Source: a virus
Strand: one strand, 5' to 3'
Virus record (IMG/VR): IMGVR_UViG_3300020123_000165
Span: 1 to 62,768 of that record
DNA length: 62,768 bases
A program made the position numbers and the translations under genes. Below the pieces are notes generated by a model. The model ran no database searches and was not told the DNA's origin. It saw only the letters and a list, made by a program, of their open reading frames with translations. This document shows positions 26,705 through 33,997 of the stretch, one piece after another (the first letter of the stretch is position 1; each line of letters begins with the position of its first letter).

Positions 26705-26935
26705 TTACTCGGCGTCGGCCGTAGCTTCTTCCTTCTCAGCCTTAGCTGCCGGCGTCAGGAGGGCGACGATTTCTTCCTTGCGTTCGATCGGGAAGACCCA
26801 GCGGAAGCCTTCGCCCTTGGCATCGGCCAGCTTCTTGCGCAGCTTGACACGAGCGCCCTGCGGCTTGATGCCCATTTCCTTGCAGATCTCGGCGAGAGTG
26901 ATTTCGTTGGAATTGACTTCTTGGTTTTCGGCCAT
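26705..26935 (-). CDS. Small DNA-binding-like protein, 76 aa (paralogue A)
   Basis: ATG 26935 follows AGGAGAAATACC. The product has one domain: EITLAEICKEMGIKPQGAR, then LRKKL and GFRWVFP. The same pattern ([IV][ST]LxE[IL], Pro, R..LRK, G.RW) appears in the C-termini of the genes at 28689 and 56546. It looks like a wHTH domain that reads DNA. A consensus sigma70-type promoter precedes it and a terminator follows it, so it is a stand-alone, probably abundant protein. Third-position GC is high. Confidence 0.72.
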   Translation of the reverse strand: MAENQEVNSNEITLAEICKEMGIKPQGARVKLRKKLADAKGEGFRWVFPIERKEEIVALLTPAAKAEKEEATADAE

Positions 26936-26966
26936 GGTATTTCTCCTAGATGTTGATGTAAAATGA

Positions 26967-28262
26967 TTACAGGTTTGTTGAACCAGAACTTTCATTATAT
27001 GGAAGTTTGGAGTGCTTGTAAATGGCCATAATAGCTTCTGACAACTTTTTCTTCTCGACTACGGCATTATAAACCACTTCATCCATAGTGCCTTCGATGA
27101 GTAGATAATAGTATCGTACCCAGGGAGTATCTACCAAGACGATACGATCCTTGAACTGCTCCCATTTGAGGTAGGAATAGTTCATCGAGAAGATGATCAT
27201 ATGGTTGTGGTGGGCCAGGTTGATAGCTTCCCCGGCTGAGGGATTGAGCAGGGTCACCTGGCTACGATCTTTTGGGTCATACTGATGCTTACCACGAATC
27301 TGGACATGAGTAATACCCCGTTCTGTGAGTCCCTGATCAATAGCATCCATCTCAGCTTTGTAGTTAGCTACAACGCAGATTGATTGTCCTTTAAGCTCCC
27401 CGTCAATCAAGCTCCAAAGGTAGTCCAGCTTATCTTGGTGTACTGAGTGAGTTGTTCGTTCATCATCCTTAACAAACCCCCCACAGACTTGGTGTAACTT
27501 GAGTGCTTTCGTGAGGGCCATTGGGGCCGTAATCAGGTTCCCCTGGATTTCCGTCATCAGGGCTTTTTCTAATTCCATATATGGGCGCCAGAAGGCCTCT
27601 CCGGCCTTAATACGGCACTTCCTGGACTGTACCATAGTCTTCACAGTGGATACTTCGTCCCGAGTGATGCGGAAAGAAATGCCTTTGAGGATCTCTTTGA
27701 ATTGCTCCTGGTTCTTGTATCCCTCAATGGTGGGAAAAGGGTCTTCTCTCCCATTGATATATCGCTCTCCAATGATTAGGTACTTCTCCGAGAATTCTCC
27801 CCAGGTAGGGAAGAGGTCAGGGCGTATGAACTTGAGTTGAGAGTAATAATCTTCACACCCATTTCCTTGTGGGGTTCCCGTCAGGATTAGCCTTTTCTTG
27901 GCCTTTCTTCCTACTTTCCAACAAGCCTTTGTCTGTTGGCTCCCTCGCTCCTTAATACGATGTGACTCATCTATAATCACTAAAGCTCGGTTCCTGACTA
28001 GGCTCAGGTGTTTAATTCTAAAAGACTCGAAGCTAAATATCTCGAATTCTTCTAGTTTTAATCCCATCCTAGTAATTTCTTGAGACCATACAGGTATGGC
28101 CTTTTTGGGACAAATGATGAGATTATCATGACAATCCCATCTTTTTGAAAGCTCTAGGGCGGTTATAGTTTTTCCCGTCCGAGGTTGCATAAATAGTCCG
28201 TAGCCATCATGTGATAGTGCGGCCATTACGGCTTGTTCTTGATAATCTCTAAGTATAATCAT
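26967..28262 (-). CDS. SNF2-type SF2 DNA helicase
   Basis: The 431-aa product has the helicase motifs in order: Q-like DYQEQAVMAALSHDG, motif I MQPRTGKTITALEL, motif II VIIDESHRI, motif III LTGTPQGNG, and late motifs LLNPSAGEAINLAHHN and FKDRIVLVDTPW. Phage homologues are common in replication and recombination modules and may remodel forks or displace proteins. It overlaps the HNH gene upstream by four bases. Confidence 0.9.
   Translation of the reverse strand: MIILRDYQEQAVMAALSHDGYGLFMQPRTGKTITALELSKRWDCHDNLIICPKKAIPVWSQEITRMGLKLEEFEIFSFESFRIKHLSLVRNRALVIIDESHRIKERGSQQTKACWKVGRKAKKRLILTGTPQGNGCEDYYSQLKFIRPDLFPTWGEFSEKYLIIGERYINGREDPFPTIEGYKNQEQFKEILKGISFRITRDEVSTVKTMVQSRKCRIKAGEAFWRPYMELEKALMTEIQGNLITAPMALTKALKLHQVCGGFVKDDERTTHSVHQDKLDYLWSLIDGELKGQSICVVANYKAEMDAIDQGLTERGITHVQIRGKHQYDPKDRSQVTLLNPSAGEAINLAHHNHMIIFSMNYSYLKWEQFKDRIVLVDTPWVRYYYLLIEGTMDEVVYNAVVEKKKLSEAIMAIYKHSKLPYNESSGSTNL
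26994..27022 (-). promoter_or_regulatory. Sigma70-type promoter
   Basis: On the minus strand TTTACA (27017-27022) and TATAAT (26994-26999) are separated by 17 bp. It lies in the 3' end of the helicase gene and drives the 76-aa gene. Confidence 0.8.
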
Positions 28263-28696
28263 AGATGACTCCAGGAACTTCGAAGCTTTATCTTGCTTAC
28301 CATACTTTGAGTGATTCTATATTCTTTAGCTATAGTAGACTGAGTTCTAGTATCCCGCCTAATACTGATAACCTGATCCGGGGATAGCCGACTCATCCCA
28401 TTTCTAGAGCCTATAGTTTGACGTGATCTGCTTACCTTATCTTTCACATTGTCAATATCATTACCCAGCCTAAGATGCATAGGATTACAACACTTTCGAT
28501 TGTCACAAGAATGAAGTACATCCCATCCCAGGGGAAGCTCTCCTCGGGTTAATAAGTAGGCTACCCGATGAGCTCCCACTACTGACTTTTGGAAAGTGAC
28601 TCTTCCATAGCCGTTGGGAAAAGAACTCCGCGTCCACTCCCAACATTCGTCTAGTCCAGCAACTCTGACTTTACTCCAGAATAGGCTGCTACCCAT
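28259..28696 (-). CDS. HNH homing endonuclease with C-terminal HTH
   Basis: The 145-aa product carries LDECWEWTRSSFPNGYGRV, GAHRVAYLLTRGELP, then VLHSCDNRKCCNPMHLRLG (HNH with zinc cysteines) and a C-terminal HTH (STIAKEYRITQSMVSKIKLR). ATG 28696 overlaps the upstream stop; its own stop overlaps the helicase ATG (ATGA). The codon use is AT-rich. It is inserted with no loss of neighbouring genes. Confidence 0.88.
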   Translation of the reverse strand: MGSSLFWSKVRVAGLDECWEWTRSSFPNGYGRVTFQKSVVGAHRVAYLLTRGELPLGWDVLHSCDNRKCCNPMHLRLGNDIDNVKDKVSRSRQTIGSRNGMSRLSPDQVISIRRDTRTQSTIAKEYRITQSMVSKIKLRSSWSHL

Positions 28697-29153
28697 TAGC
28701 AAAACACTCCTTCAGCATACCAGCAATCTTATCGGCCTCTTCCGGAGACCAGGCCCAGCGCCCGCCGGGCTTCTCGACAAGCTTCCGAAGGAACTTTCGG
28801 CACTTGGAAGGCTCCCAGTTATTCGCCTGCGCGATTTCCTCCAGGGATACACTAGTCCCGGAAAAACTAGCCCGCTCTTCTGGGGCCTCCGATTCGCTGG
28901 AATACCCTAATACCCCCCGCAAAATAACCCGGGCCTGGCGGGAAATGGACAGAAAACTCTTCAGATACACCTCGGCGAAGTGTTCTGGAGTATGCTTCTC
29001 ATATTTCTTGAACCGAAGGTAGTCTTTGGCGGTAAGCTGAACGCAGTCAATGCCCCCACTACACATCGTGACAAAGTGTCGGGTCTTTCCAGCATCCCGA
29101 TACTGTAAGTAGGTGTGGCGATTCCGATCCTGATATACGGCGTATTCTGACAT
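28689..29153 (-). CDS. Protein with C-terminal DNA-binding-like domain, 154 aa (paralogue B)
   Basis: ATG 29153 (MSEYAVYQDRNRHTYLQ) is preferred over an upstream start. Residues 1-90 form an unrecognised domain (FVTMCSGGIDCVQLTAKDYL). Residues about 105-150 (VSLEEIAQANNWEPSKCRKF, LRKLVEKPGGRWAW) belong to the same wHTH-like family as the 76-aa protein at 26705. A role in DNA binding or regulation is inferred. Confidence 0.65.
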   Translation of the reverse strand: MSEYAVYQDRNRHTYLQYRDAGKTRHFVTMCSGGIDCVQLTAKDYLRFKKYEKHTPEHFAEVYLKSFLSISRQARVILRGVLGYSSESEAPEERASFSGTSVSLEEIAQANNWEPSKCRKFLRKLVEKPGGRWAWSPEEADKIAGMLKECFANG

Positions 29154-29181
29154 TTGATGGGCTCCGATTGGGTACAAACCC

Positions 29182-29187
29182 ATTATA
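29182..29187 (-). promoter_or_regulatory. Promoter -10 box (TATAAT)
   Basis: The minus strand reads TTTTTGTCATATAATGGG just after the terminator hairpin. The -10 box is perfect and ends 29 bases upstream of the 154-aa gene start; no clear -35 is seen. Confidence 0.5.
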
Positions 29188-29191
29188 TGAC

Positions 29192-29213
29192 AAAAAGCCC
29201 TCTATGAGGGCTT
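29192..29213 (-). terminator. Minus-strand terminator
   Basis: A perfect 8-bp stem AAGCCCTC/GAGGGCTT with a three-base loop is followed on the minus strand by five T residues in total. It overlaps the last codons of the 47-aa membrane protein gene. Confidence 0.9.
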
Positions 29214-29345
29214 CTTACTTACTTTCTTTCTCATCCACTCGATGAGCCTTCGAGATTGCCATCCAGCATATGAGCCTATCATGAAAGATAGACCCATAGC
29301 CAGGATGACATCTCCGCGACCGGCGAAGATGCCAACCGTACTCAT
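29202..29345 (-). CDS. Small single-span membrane protein, 47 aa
   Basis: ATG 29345 follows the lipoprotein stop with only one base between. The product has a membrane segment (residues about 13-28, VILAMGLSFMIGSYAG) and a basic tail (RRLIEWMRKKVSKKPS), so it should sit in the inner membrane with its C-terminus in the cytoplasm. Pairing with the lipoprotein gene suggests a joint envelope function. Confidence 0.65.
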   Translation of the reverse strand: MSTVGIFAGRGDVILAMGLSFMIGSYAGWQSRRLIEWMRKKVSKKPS

Positions 29346-29346
29346 G

Positions 29347-29835
29347 TTAGCTAAAGGCTTTCAATGGGTGGGGTAGGTTTGAATCACATCGGCTTTGCTC
29401 ACCGGCATGAGGACCTTTCAGGAAGTCGTCGGCAATGTAGCAACCTAGCGACTGGCTGGAGGTAGAACACCAGATTTGCTTCTTCTCAACCTCTTTACCC
29501 TGAACTCGCATGATATTGACCCATGCCCAACCACTGCCCTGGGGACAAGCCGGGGAGATTTGGTCGTCGGTATGGGGGATCTTGGTCCAGGTTGTGTCGA
29601 ACCGGGGATTGGTGGCGAAGTAGGCTCCGGCGTTTTTGGTGGCGTTGTTGAGTGCGGTAGAACGCTGTTGCTCCAGCAGGTCTTGGAGCTTGGCATTTTC
29701 TGCGCTTTTGGCCAAGGCCGAAGCTCTCTGTTCTTCCACTGTCGGGGGACGAGCAACTTCTTCCTTACCACAGGCGGTGATGAGGATGGCAACAGCCGCC
29801 AGGATGGCAGCAATAGCGAAACGATTCTTTTTCAT
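29347..29835 (-). CDS. Phage lipoprotein, 162 aa
   Basis: The mature protein should be lipid-anchored. The signal peptide MKKNRFAIAAILAAVAILIT ends in a lipobox LITAC with Cys at residue 22. Residues about 30-75 are helical and charged, and the C-terminal domain has four cysteines (SPACPQGSG, IWCSTSSQSLGCYIADD, SRCDSN). Encoded in the early region rather than with lysis genes, it could act in superinfection exclusion, as known for T5 Llp, but this is inference. ATG 29835 gives a proper signal peptide. Confidence 0.72.
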   Translation of the reverse strand: MKKNRFAIAAILAAVAILITACGKEEVARPPTVEEQRASALAKSAENAKLQDLLEQQRSTALNNATKNAGAYFATNPRFDTTWTKIPHTDDQISPACPQGSGWAWVNIMRVQGKEVEKKQIWCSTSSQSLGCYIADDFLKGPHAGEQSRCDSNLPHPLKAFS

Positions 29836-29893
29836 GTGATTTCCTTGGAGTGAGTTGGGGCTACTCATCAGAAAGACTTTTGCCCCGAATTAC

Positions 29894-30484
29894 TTAAGCT
29901 TCAGTCAGCTCGGAGGGGTCGAGTTCCCACTCCTCCTCGTTACCGTCGACCTTCACCAGGACGACGACCTTTCCGCTCTCCATACCCTGGACAGTACCTT
30001 CCATCTGAGAGCCGTCAAAGTCGAAGGTTACCTTGGAACCCTTCTTCGGGCCTTTGGTTGCCGTGGAAGAGGAGGATTCCGTCGGAGCGGCATCACGCAG
30101 GAAGTCCATGATACGGGGCTTCTGCTTACCCTGGTAGGTTTCGTTGCCGATGGCTGCCATCGTCTTCATACCGATGTAGTCCTTGAAGGACAGGGCCATC
30201 TTACCATCGGTGACATCCACTCCCAGGCACTCCAGGAGACCCTTCAGGCGCCACAGAGCCGTCGGCTTGAGAGAGGTGTTATCATAGATGGTGACACCCT
30301 TGTAAGTGCCATCGGCCACCTTCCACTTCCAGGCCAGATAGGCATTGCCTTCTTGAGATTCTTTCTCTTCGATTGAGAGAACCTCCAACAGGTACTCACC
30401 ATCAGGAACGGAACGACCGCCGGATTCAACACCGCTGAAGTCAACCGAGACATCAGAACGCTTACGACTGCTTGGACCTGCCAT
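29894..30484 (-). CDS. DUF669-like putative ssDNA-binding protein
   Basis: The 196-aa product contains VPDGEYLLEVLSIEEKESQE, AYLAWKWKVADGTYKGV and LKGLLECLGVD, the core of the DUF669 family, which is predicted to bind single-stranded DNA as an OB fold. Its gene is adjacent to the RecA-like ATPase, the normal pairing in phage annealing systems. The C-terminal 55 residues form an extra beta domain with an acidic end. SD GGAG. Confidence 0.78.
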   Translation of the reverse strand: MAGPSSRKRSDVSVDFSGVESGGRSVPDGEYLLEVLSIEEKESQEGNAYLAWKWKVADGTYKGVTIYDNTSLKPTALWRLKGLLECLGVDVTDGKMALSFKDYIGMKTMAAIGNETYQGKQKPRIMDFLRDAAPTESSSSTATKGPKKGSKVTFDFDGSQMEGTVQGMESGKVVVLVKVDGNEEEWELDPSELTEA

Positions 30485-30486
30485 GA

Positions 30487-31257
30487 TTATTTCTCCTTAG
30501 AAACAGAACGACGAACGGGTTTGACTTCACCTTGAGCCATCAGCTCATTGATCTTGTCGAAGGTGGGGTCGATGATGTACTCCGGGATGGTAGTCCCCAG
30601 GGGGTTTCTCATCTTCGTGGTGTAGTATGCGTGAGGACCGATCCGCATGCAGTATTCCACCTTACGGGTCTTGTCTTCCAGGAAGACCTCCCGAACGAAG
30701 GTGTTGCCGATGGCCTTCACCGCACCATTCAGCATACCCGCCACACTGGGCATCAGACGAGCCCCGATCTGAGGGTCGATGGTATCATCATCCTCACCAG
30801 ATTCACCCTTACTGGCACGATCATGGGCCAGGAAGATGACATTGATACTGTCCTCGACCAGGTCTCGATAGTTCAGCAACCAGGTCTTCATCAAGCCGGA
30901 AGTCACACCCCACAGGCGCTGAGACATTACCTCCTTGCCTTCCTCTGCCATGGCATGTTCCATCGCGAGGTCTTGCATAGAGCTGATCTGGTCCAAGATA
31001 ACTGACTTGTACTTCTTCTCTTTCTTCAGGTACCAGAAGACCTCCTCCAGCTCTGACCAGGACTGGATTGAGACTACATCCACTCCATCACGGTCAGCTA
31101 TGCTGTCAGTGCCTTTCTCCCGAATGTCTATCAGAAGAGCCGGAGTGGGAAAGGATGCCCCAAAGGTAGTCTTCCCCGTTCCTGAGCGCCCATAGACCAG
31201 CATGGACAAGACCTTCGGCAGTGCCTTCACCGAAGTAATACGTTCTAACACAGACAT
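30487..31257 (-). CDS. RecA-like ATPase, Sak4/AAA_24 family
   Basis: The 256-aa product has Walker A YGRSGTGKTTFGASF at about residue 22 and Walker B KSVILDQIS at about 87. This is the phage nucleotide-binding family related to Sak4 single-strand annealing proteins. ATG 31257 follows AAGGAGG. With the ssDNA-binding protein and Cas4-like nuclease nearby it probably forms the phage recombination set. Confidence 0.82.
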   Translation of the reverse strand: MSVLERITSVKALPKVLSMLVYGRSGTGKTTFGASFPTPALLIDIREKGTDSIADRDGVDVVSIQSWSELEEVFWYLKKEKKYKSVILDQISSMQDLAMEHAMAEEGKEVMSQRLWGVTSGLMKTWLLNYRDLVEDSINVIFLAHDRASKGESGEDDDTIDPQIGARLMPSVAGMLNGAVKAIGNTFVREVFLEDKTRKVEYCMRIGPHAYYTTKMRNPLGTTIPEYIIDPTFDKINELMAQGEVKPVRRSVSKEK

Positions 31258-31270
31258 TAACTCCTCCTTC

Positions 31271-31310
31271 CCTATTTGATAGGAAAATGGTCCGAAGGAT
31301 CGGTCGGACC
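31271..31310 (-). promoter_or_regulatory. 5'-leader with two hairpins
   Basis: Between a -10 box and the ATPase start the minus strand folds into GGTCCGA/TCGGACC (31289-31295 with 31304-31310) and CCTAT/ATAGG (31271-31275 with 31279-31283), followed by the AAGGAGG SD. It may be a terminator for the HNH gene or a translational control site. Confidence 0.5.
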
Positions 31311-31322
31311 TACCGAACAGCA

Positions 31323-31328
31323 ATTATA
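31323..31328 (-). promoter_or_regulatory. Extended -10 promoter
   Basis: The minus strand reads TGGTATAAT, an extended -10 box, overlapping the stop of the HNH gene and upstream of the ATPase leader. Confidence 0.6.
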
Positions 31329-31755
31329 CCAGGTTAGCTACTGATTTCCAGCTCTTCTTCCTTCGAATTCTACTAATCTGAGCTTTACTAATTTTATACT
31401 CTTCAGACATCACTTTAAGCTCCCTTGAGTCTAATAGAATAGCCAGAACTTTGTTCGGGGATAGCTTAGAAGCCTGCCGACCCTTAGCTTTCATATCATC
31501 CATATTATCTTGATCCGTACCACAGAACAGATGACAAGGATTACAACATTTGCGATTATCACAGGAATGACATACTTTCATCCCTGGCGGGATAGGGCCA
31601 CGGGTTAGCTCATAAGCTATCCTGTGCGAACGTTTAGCATGACCACTTACCCCAAACCACCCATACCCTTTCTCGGTTAATCCCGCTCGCCACTCCCAAC
31701 ATTCATCTAGTCCAACGACCCGGATTTTACTCCAGAATCGTTGAGCTAATTTCAT
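31324..31755 (-). CDS. HNH homing endonuclease with C-terminal HTH
   Basis: The 143-aa product shows LDECWEWRAGLTEKGYGWFG, SHRIAYELTRGPIPPGM, VCHSCDNRKCCNPCHLFCG (HNH/zinc core) and a C-terminal HTH (MSEEYKISKAQISRIRRKK). It is clearly related to the genes at 9515, 28259 and 38058. It sits between nuclease and ATPase genes and overlaps the nuclease stop by ATGA. Confidence 0.88.
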   Translation of the reverse strand: MKLAQRFWSKIRVVGLDECWEWRAGLTEKGYGWFGVSGHAKRSHRIAYELTRGPIPPGMKVCHSCDNRKCCNPCHLFCGTDQDNMDDMKAKGRQASKLSPNKVLAILLDSRELKVMSEEYKISKAQISRIRRKKSWKSVANLV

Positions 31756-32687
31756 TTTGATTCCTTGACAGTAAACATTTGTTTACGAGTGAAAGATGAA
31801 TCTATACCTCGCACCTCAGCTGAACAAATCTGATAGTAGGTACAGGATTTACAATCGCGAGTTAAATTGCGACAGAAGTGCTTTCCCGGGTGCTGGATGA
31901 TCTCTCGGGCCGTCCCAAAGAAATCCCCCACCACTGATTCGATAAGTTCTTCAGCGGGCTTGGGAAGGTACACTCGCTTGAAGAAGGTGTTCTTGGCAGT
32001 CAGAGCCAGCATATCAGCATAGTCAGCCGGATCAAGGCCATTAGCCTGAATGGTAGCAAGGTAAGTGTCAGCATCACAGTCGATGTTCTTACGCTTACTA
32101 AGAGTACCATTCTTCAGAACCTCGGGAGCCGTAGGCGGCTTGGTACGCAGGTAATCCCAGAGGATTCCGTCGACATGCTCACCATTCTCCCGCATACCCC
32201 AGTAGTACAGAACCGTCTGGATGTCGGAGAAACGGGTGTGTTCATCGGGCAGGACCTTATGGGTCTTGTGGTCATCCAACCAGCGTCGGCCATGTTGATC
32301 GTCAGGAAGAGCGTCGATGATACCCTTGAACTTCATCCCTTCGAATTCGGCTTCCAGGGTAATTTCGGCTCGGCCACCATAGTCCAGGCCGTCATTGGCC
32401 CAATGCCTGTTGTATCGGATGATGGTAGATTCCAGCTCCTCTGGAGTAGGATAGCCCTCTGCCTCCTCGCCCCAAAGCGTACCAAAGACTTTCCGGTACT
32501 CCTCCAGAGGAACTCGCCAGTCAGTGCCTTTGATCTGGGCTTCCAGCATGGCATGCAGAGTGGTGCCCCGAAGCAAAGCGATCGGAGCCGCTTTCCTGAC
32601 CAGTCCTTGAATGTATTTGTATTCATAAGACTTTTGGCAGCGTCTCCAGGTCTTTACTTTGGATTGGCTGAAGTAATCTACTTCCAT
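31752..32687 (-). CDS. Cas4/RecB-like PD-(D/E)XK exonuclease
   Basis: The 311-aa product begins FSQSKVKTWRRCQKSYEYKY. It has the nuclease core GIIDALPDDQHGRRWLDDHK (Asp plus D-x-K) followed by the RecB QhxxY-like SDIQTVLYYWGMRENG. Four cysteines (RRCQKSY early, then FCRNLTRDCKSCTYYQIC) can hold an Fe-S cluster as in Cas4. It likely resects DNA ends for the annealing proteins encoded downstream. Confidence 0.87.
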   Translation of the reverse strand: MEVDYFSQSKVKTWRRCQKSYEYKYIQGLVRKAAPIALLRGTTLHAMLEAQIKGTDWRVPLEEYRKVFGTLWGEEAEGYPTPEELESTIIRYNRHWANDGLDYGGRAEITLEAEFEGMKFKGIIDALPDDQHGRRWLDDHKTHKVLPDEHTRFSDIQTVLYYWGMRENGEHVDGILWDYLRTKPPTAPEVLKNGTLSKRKNIDCDADTYLATIQANGLDPADYADMLALTAKNTFFKRVYLPKPAEELIESVVGDFFGTAREIIQHPGKHFCRNLTRDCKSCTYYQICSAEVRGIDSSFTRKQMFTVKESK

Positions 32688-32688
32688 G

Positions 32689-32895
32689 CTAATAACTCCT
32701 ATCGGTGATAAGTAAGCAGTTTCCTACAGTGGCGTTGAATTTAACCATATCCTTGGCCAATACTATCTGGGGGATTCCGCGACCTTCCAAAGCCCTCTGA
32801 AGTGTCAGGGCAGCCTCTTCCTGAGAAGGAGCACAGACGACAGCTGAGCTCCCCATCAGGTAGTGACCTTTGAAAGTATTGTTGATGAAGATCAT
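32689..32895 (-). CDS. Small hypothetical protein, 68 aa
   Basis: The product has MGSSAVVCAPSQEEAALTLQ and GIPQIVLAKDMVKFNAT, a short alpha/beta fold. I recognise the pattern as a recurring small phage protein near nuclease genes, without known function. Its ATG overlaps the stop of a 15-codon ORF (ATGA), which suggests coupled translation. Confidence 0.65.
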   Translation of the reverse strand: MIFINNTFKGHYLMGSSAVVCAPSQEEAALTLQRALEGRGIPQIVLAKDMVKFNATVGNCLLITDRSY

Positions 32896-32939
32896 TGTTC
32901 GTCAGTGGCGTTCAGCTTGAAGAGAGCACGCTTAACCAT
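32892..32939 (-). CDS. Possible 15-aa leader or micro-ORF
   Basis: The short ORF MVKRALFKLNATDEQ starts three bases after the start of the upstream stop codon, preceded by GGGGAATAAC, and ends in an ATGA overlap with the 68-aa gene. It could be a coupling leader peptide or a true micro-protein. Confidence 0.4.
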   Translation of the reverse strand: MVKRALFKLNATDEQ

Positions 32940-32940
32940 G

Positions 32941-33702
32941 TTATTCCCCCTGAGTAGCGTAAGTAGAAGCCAGGTCGAACAGTTCAGCGTTGAACTTGAA
33001 GTCACGCTTAACATTCTTCACTGGCATGATATTGAGAGTTCGGTTGTTAGAGGTATGTCCCGTGAATCCCCCTTGGGTCAAGTTCTCCTGGACGCGGTTG
33101 AAAACGTGCCAGAGGTCATTGCCACGGTCAGGATCGCGCCGGGCCAACAACAGTTGCTCGGCCGTTACGGGGGTCTTTTCACCCCAGCGAATGGCAATAG
33201 CTTTGTTAGCAAATTCCTCTTGGGCTTTGAAGGGAACTTCAACATCCATCCACTGTTTGACCGTTCCGGAGAGTTTCTTGGTCAGGTCATCCATCTTACC
33301 CGTGACAGCAGTAATCTGGTCTTCCAGGTTCTTGATGTTGTAGTGCTTCAGTGAAACGCCTTCCCAGACACTGCCGGCGACCATACCGTTGCAGCAGACC
33401 ATCCGAAACATGCCCAGAGCCATACGCAAAGCCCAGGAACCATTGTGTGAGTTCAGGACGATCAGCTCGGGAATGACTCCGCCTTCAGCGATGTCCGAGA
33501 AGTCAGGATGGCGCAGCCGAAGAGCATGGCGAGCGAACTGAGGAGCCTTAGAGTGCCGGGCAGCGTTAGCCGAAGCTACCTGCCAGCCCATACCTTGAAA
33601 GCGGGAAAGTACGTCAGCCGTCTTGATATGAACGTACTTCTCAGACATCTTCGAAGAATGAGTTTCGGAGAAGACGGCGGAGGGAAGAATGAGGTCAGAC
33701 AT
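32941..33702 (-). CDS. DUF932 family protein, 253 aa
   Basis: ATG 33702 (MSDLILPSAVFSETHSSKMS) is chosen because it follows AAGGGGATTC. The product contains IPELIVLNSHNGSWALRMAL, FRMVCCNGMVAG and AVTGKMDDLTKKLSGTV, the DUF932 signature. Members occur on phages and plasmids; the biochemical function is unknown. A promoter at 33758-33787 lies upstream. Confidence 0.85.
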   Translation of the reverse strand: MSDLILPSAVFSETHSSKMSEKYVHIKTADVLSRFQGMGWQVASANAARHSKAPQFARHALRLRHPDFSDIAEGGVIPELIVLNSHNGSWALRMALGMFRMVCCNGMVAGSVWEGVSLKHYNIKNLEDQITAVTGKMDDLTKKLSGTVKQWMDVEVPFKAQEEFANKAIAIRWGEKTPVTAEQLLLARRDPDRGNDLWHVFNRVQENLTQGGFTGHTSNNRTLNIMPVKNVKRDFKFNAELFDLASTYATQGE

Positions 33703-33757
33703 TTGAATCCCCTTAAAGTGGTGGTAACCAGGATCAGCGGTCAGTGCCGATAAGTTC

Positions 33758-33787
33758 ATTATATGACAAGTAAGGGATGTTATGTAA
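33758..33787 (-). promoter_or_regulatory. Promoter before the DUF932 gene
   Basis: On the minus strand TTACAT (33782-33787) and TATAAT (33758-33763) are separated by 18 bp. Confidence 0.68.
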
Positions 33788-33995
33788 CCTTCTTCTTGTA
33801 CTTATCGCAAATATGTAGTTTTCCTTTCTTTCCAAAGAGTCTCCACCCTTCTCCAGTAAGTTCCCAGTGGAGGGTGGATTTTCCGCAGTATTTGCAAGTC
33901 TTCAATGATGAAGCTGGCCGAACAGATCCATAGGGGTTCCACTCTGGATAGGCATCCATCATATCGTCGATTAGGAAGTCAGCCATCTCACCCAT
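33780..33995 (-). CDS. Small zinc-ribbon-like protein, 71 aa
   Basis: The N-terminus is acidic (ADFLIDDMMDAYPEWNPY). CKYCGKSTLHWELTGEGW and the later HICDKYKKK supply cysteines and a histidine for a zinc knuckle. Similar small proteins stand beside phage ligase and polymerase genes. Function is unknown. Confidence 0.68.
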   Translation of the reverse strand: MGEMADFLIDDMMDAYPEWNPYGSVRPASSLKTCKYCGKSTLHWELTGEGWRLFGKKGKLHICDKYKKKVT

Positions 33996-33997
33996 GA

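Noticed and set aside
29836-29893. CTGATGAG on the minus strand, like a hammerhead ribozyme core
   Set aside because: The GAAA part and stem II are not in the right place; only a GGGGC/GCCCC pairing is seen.
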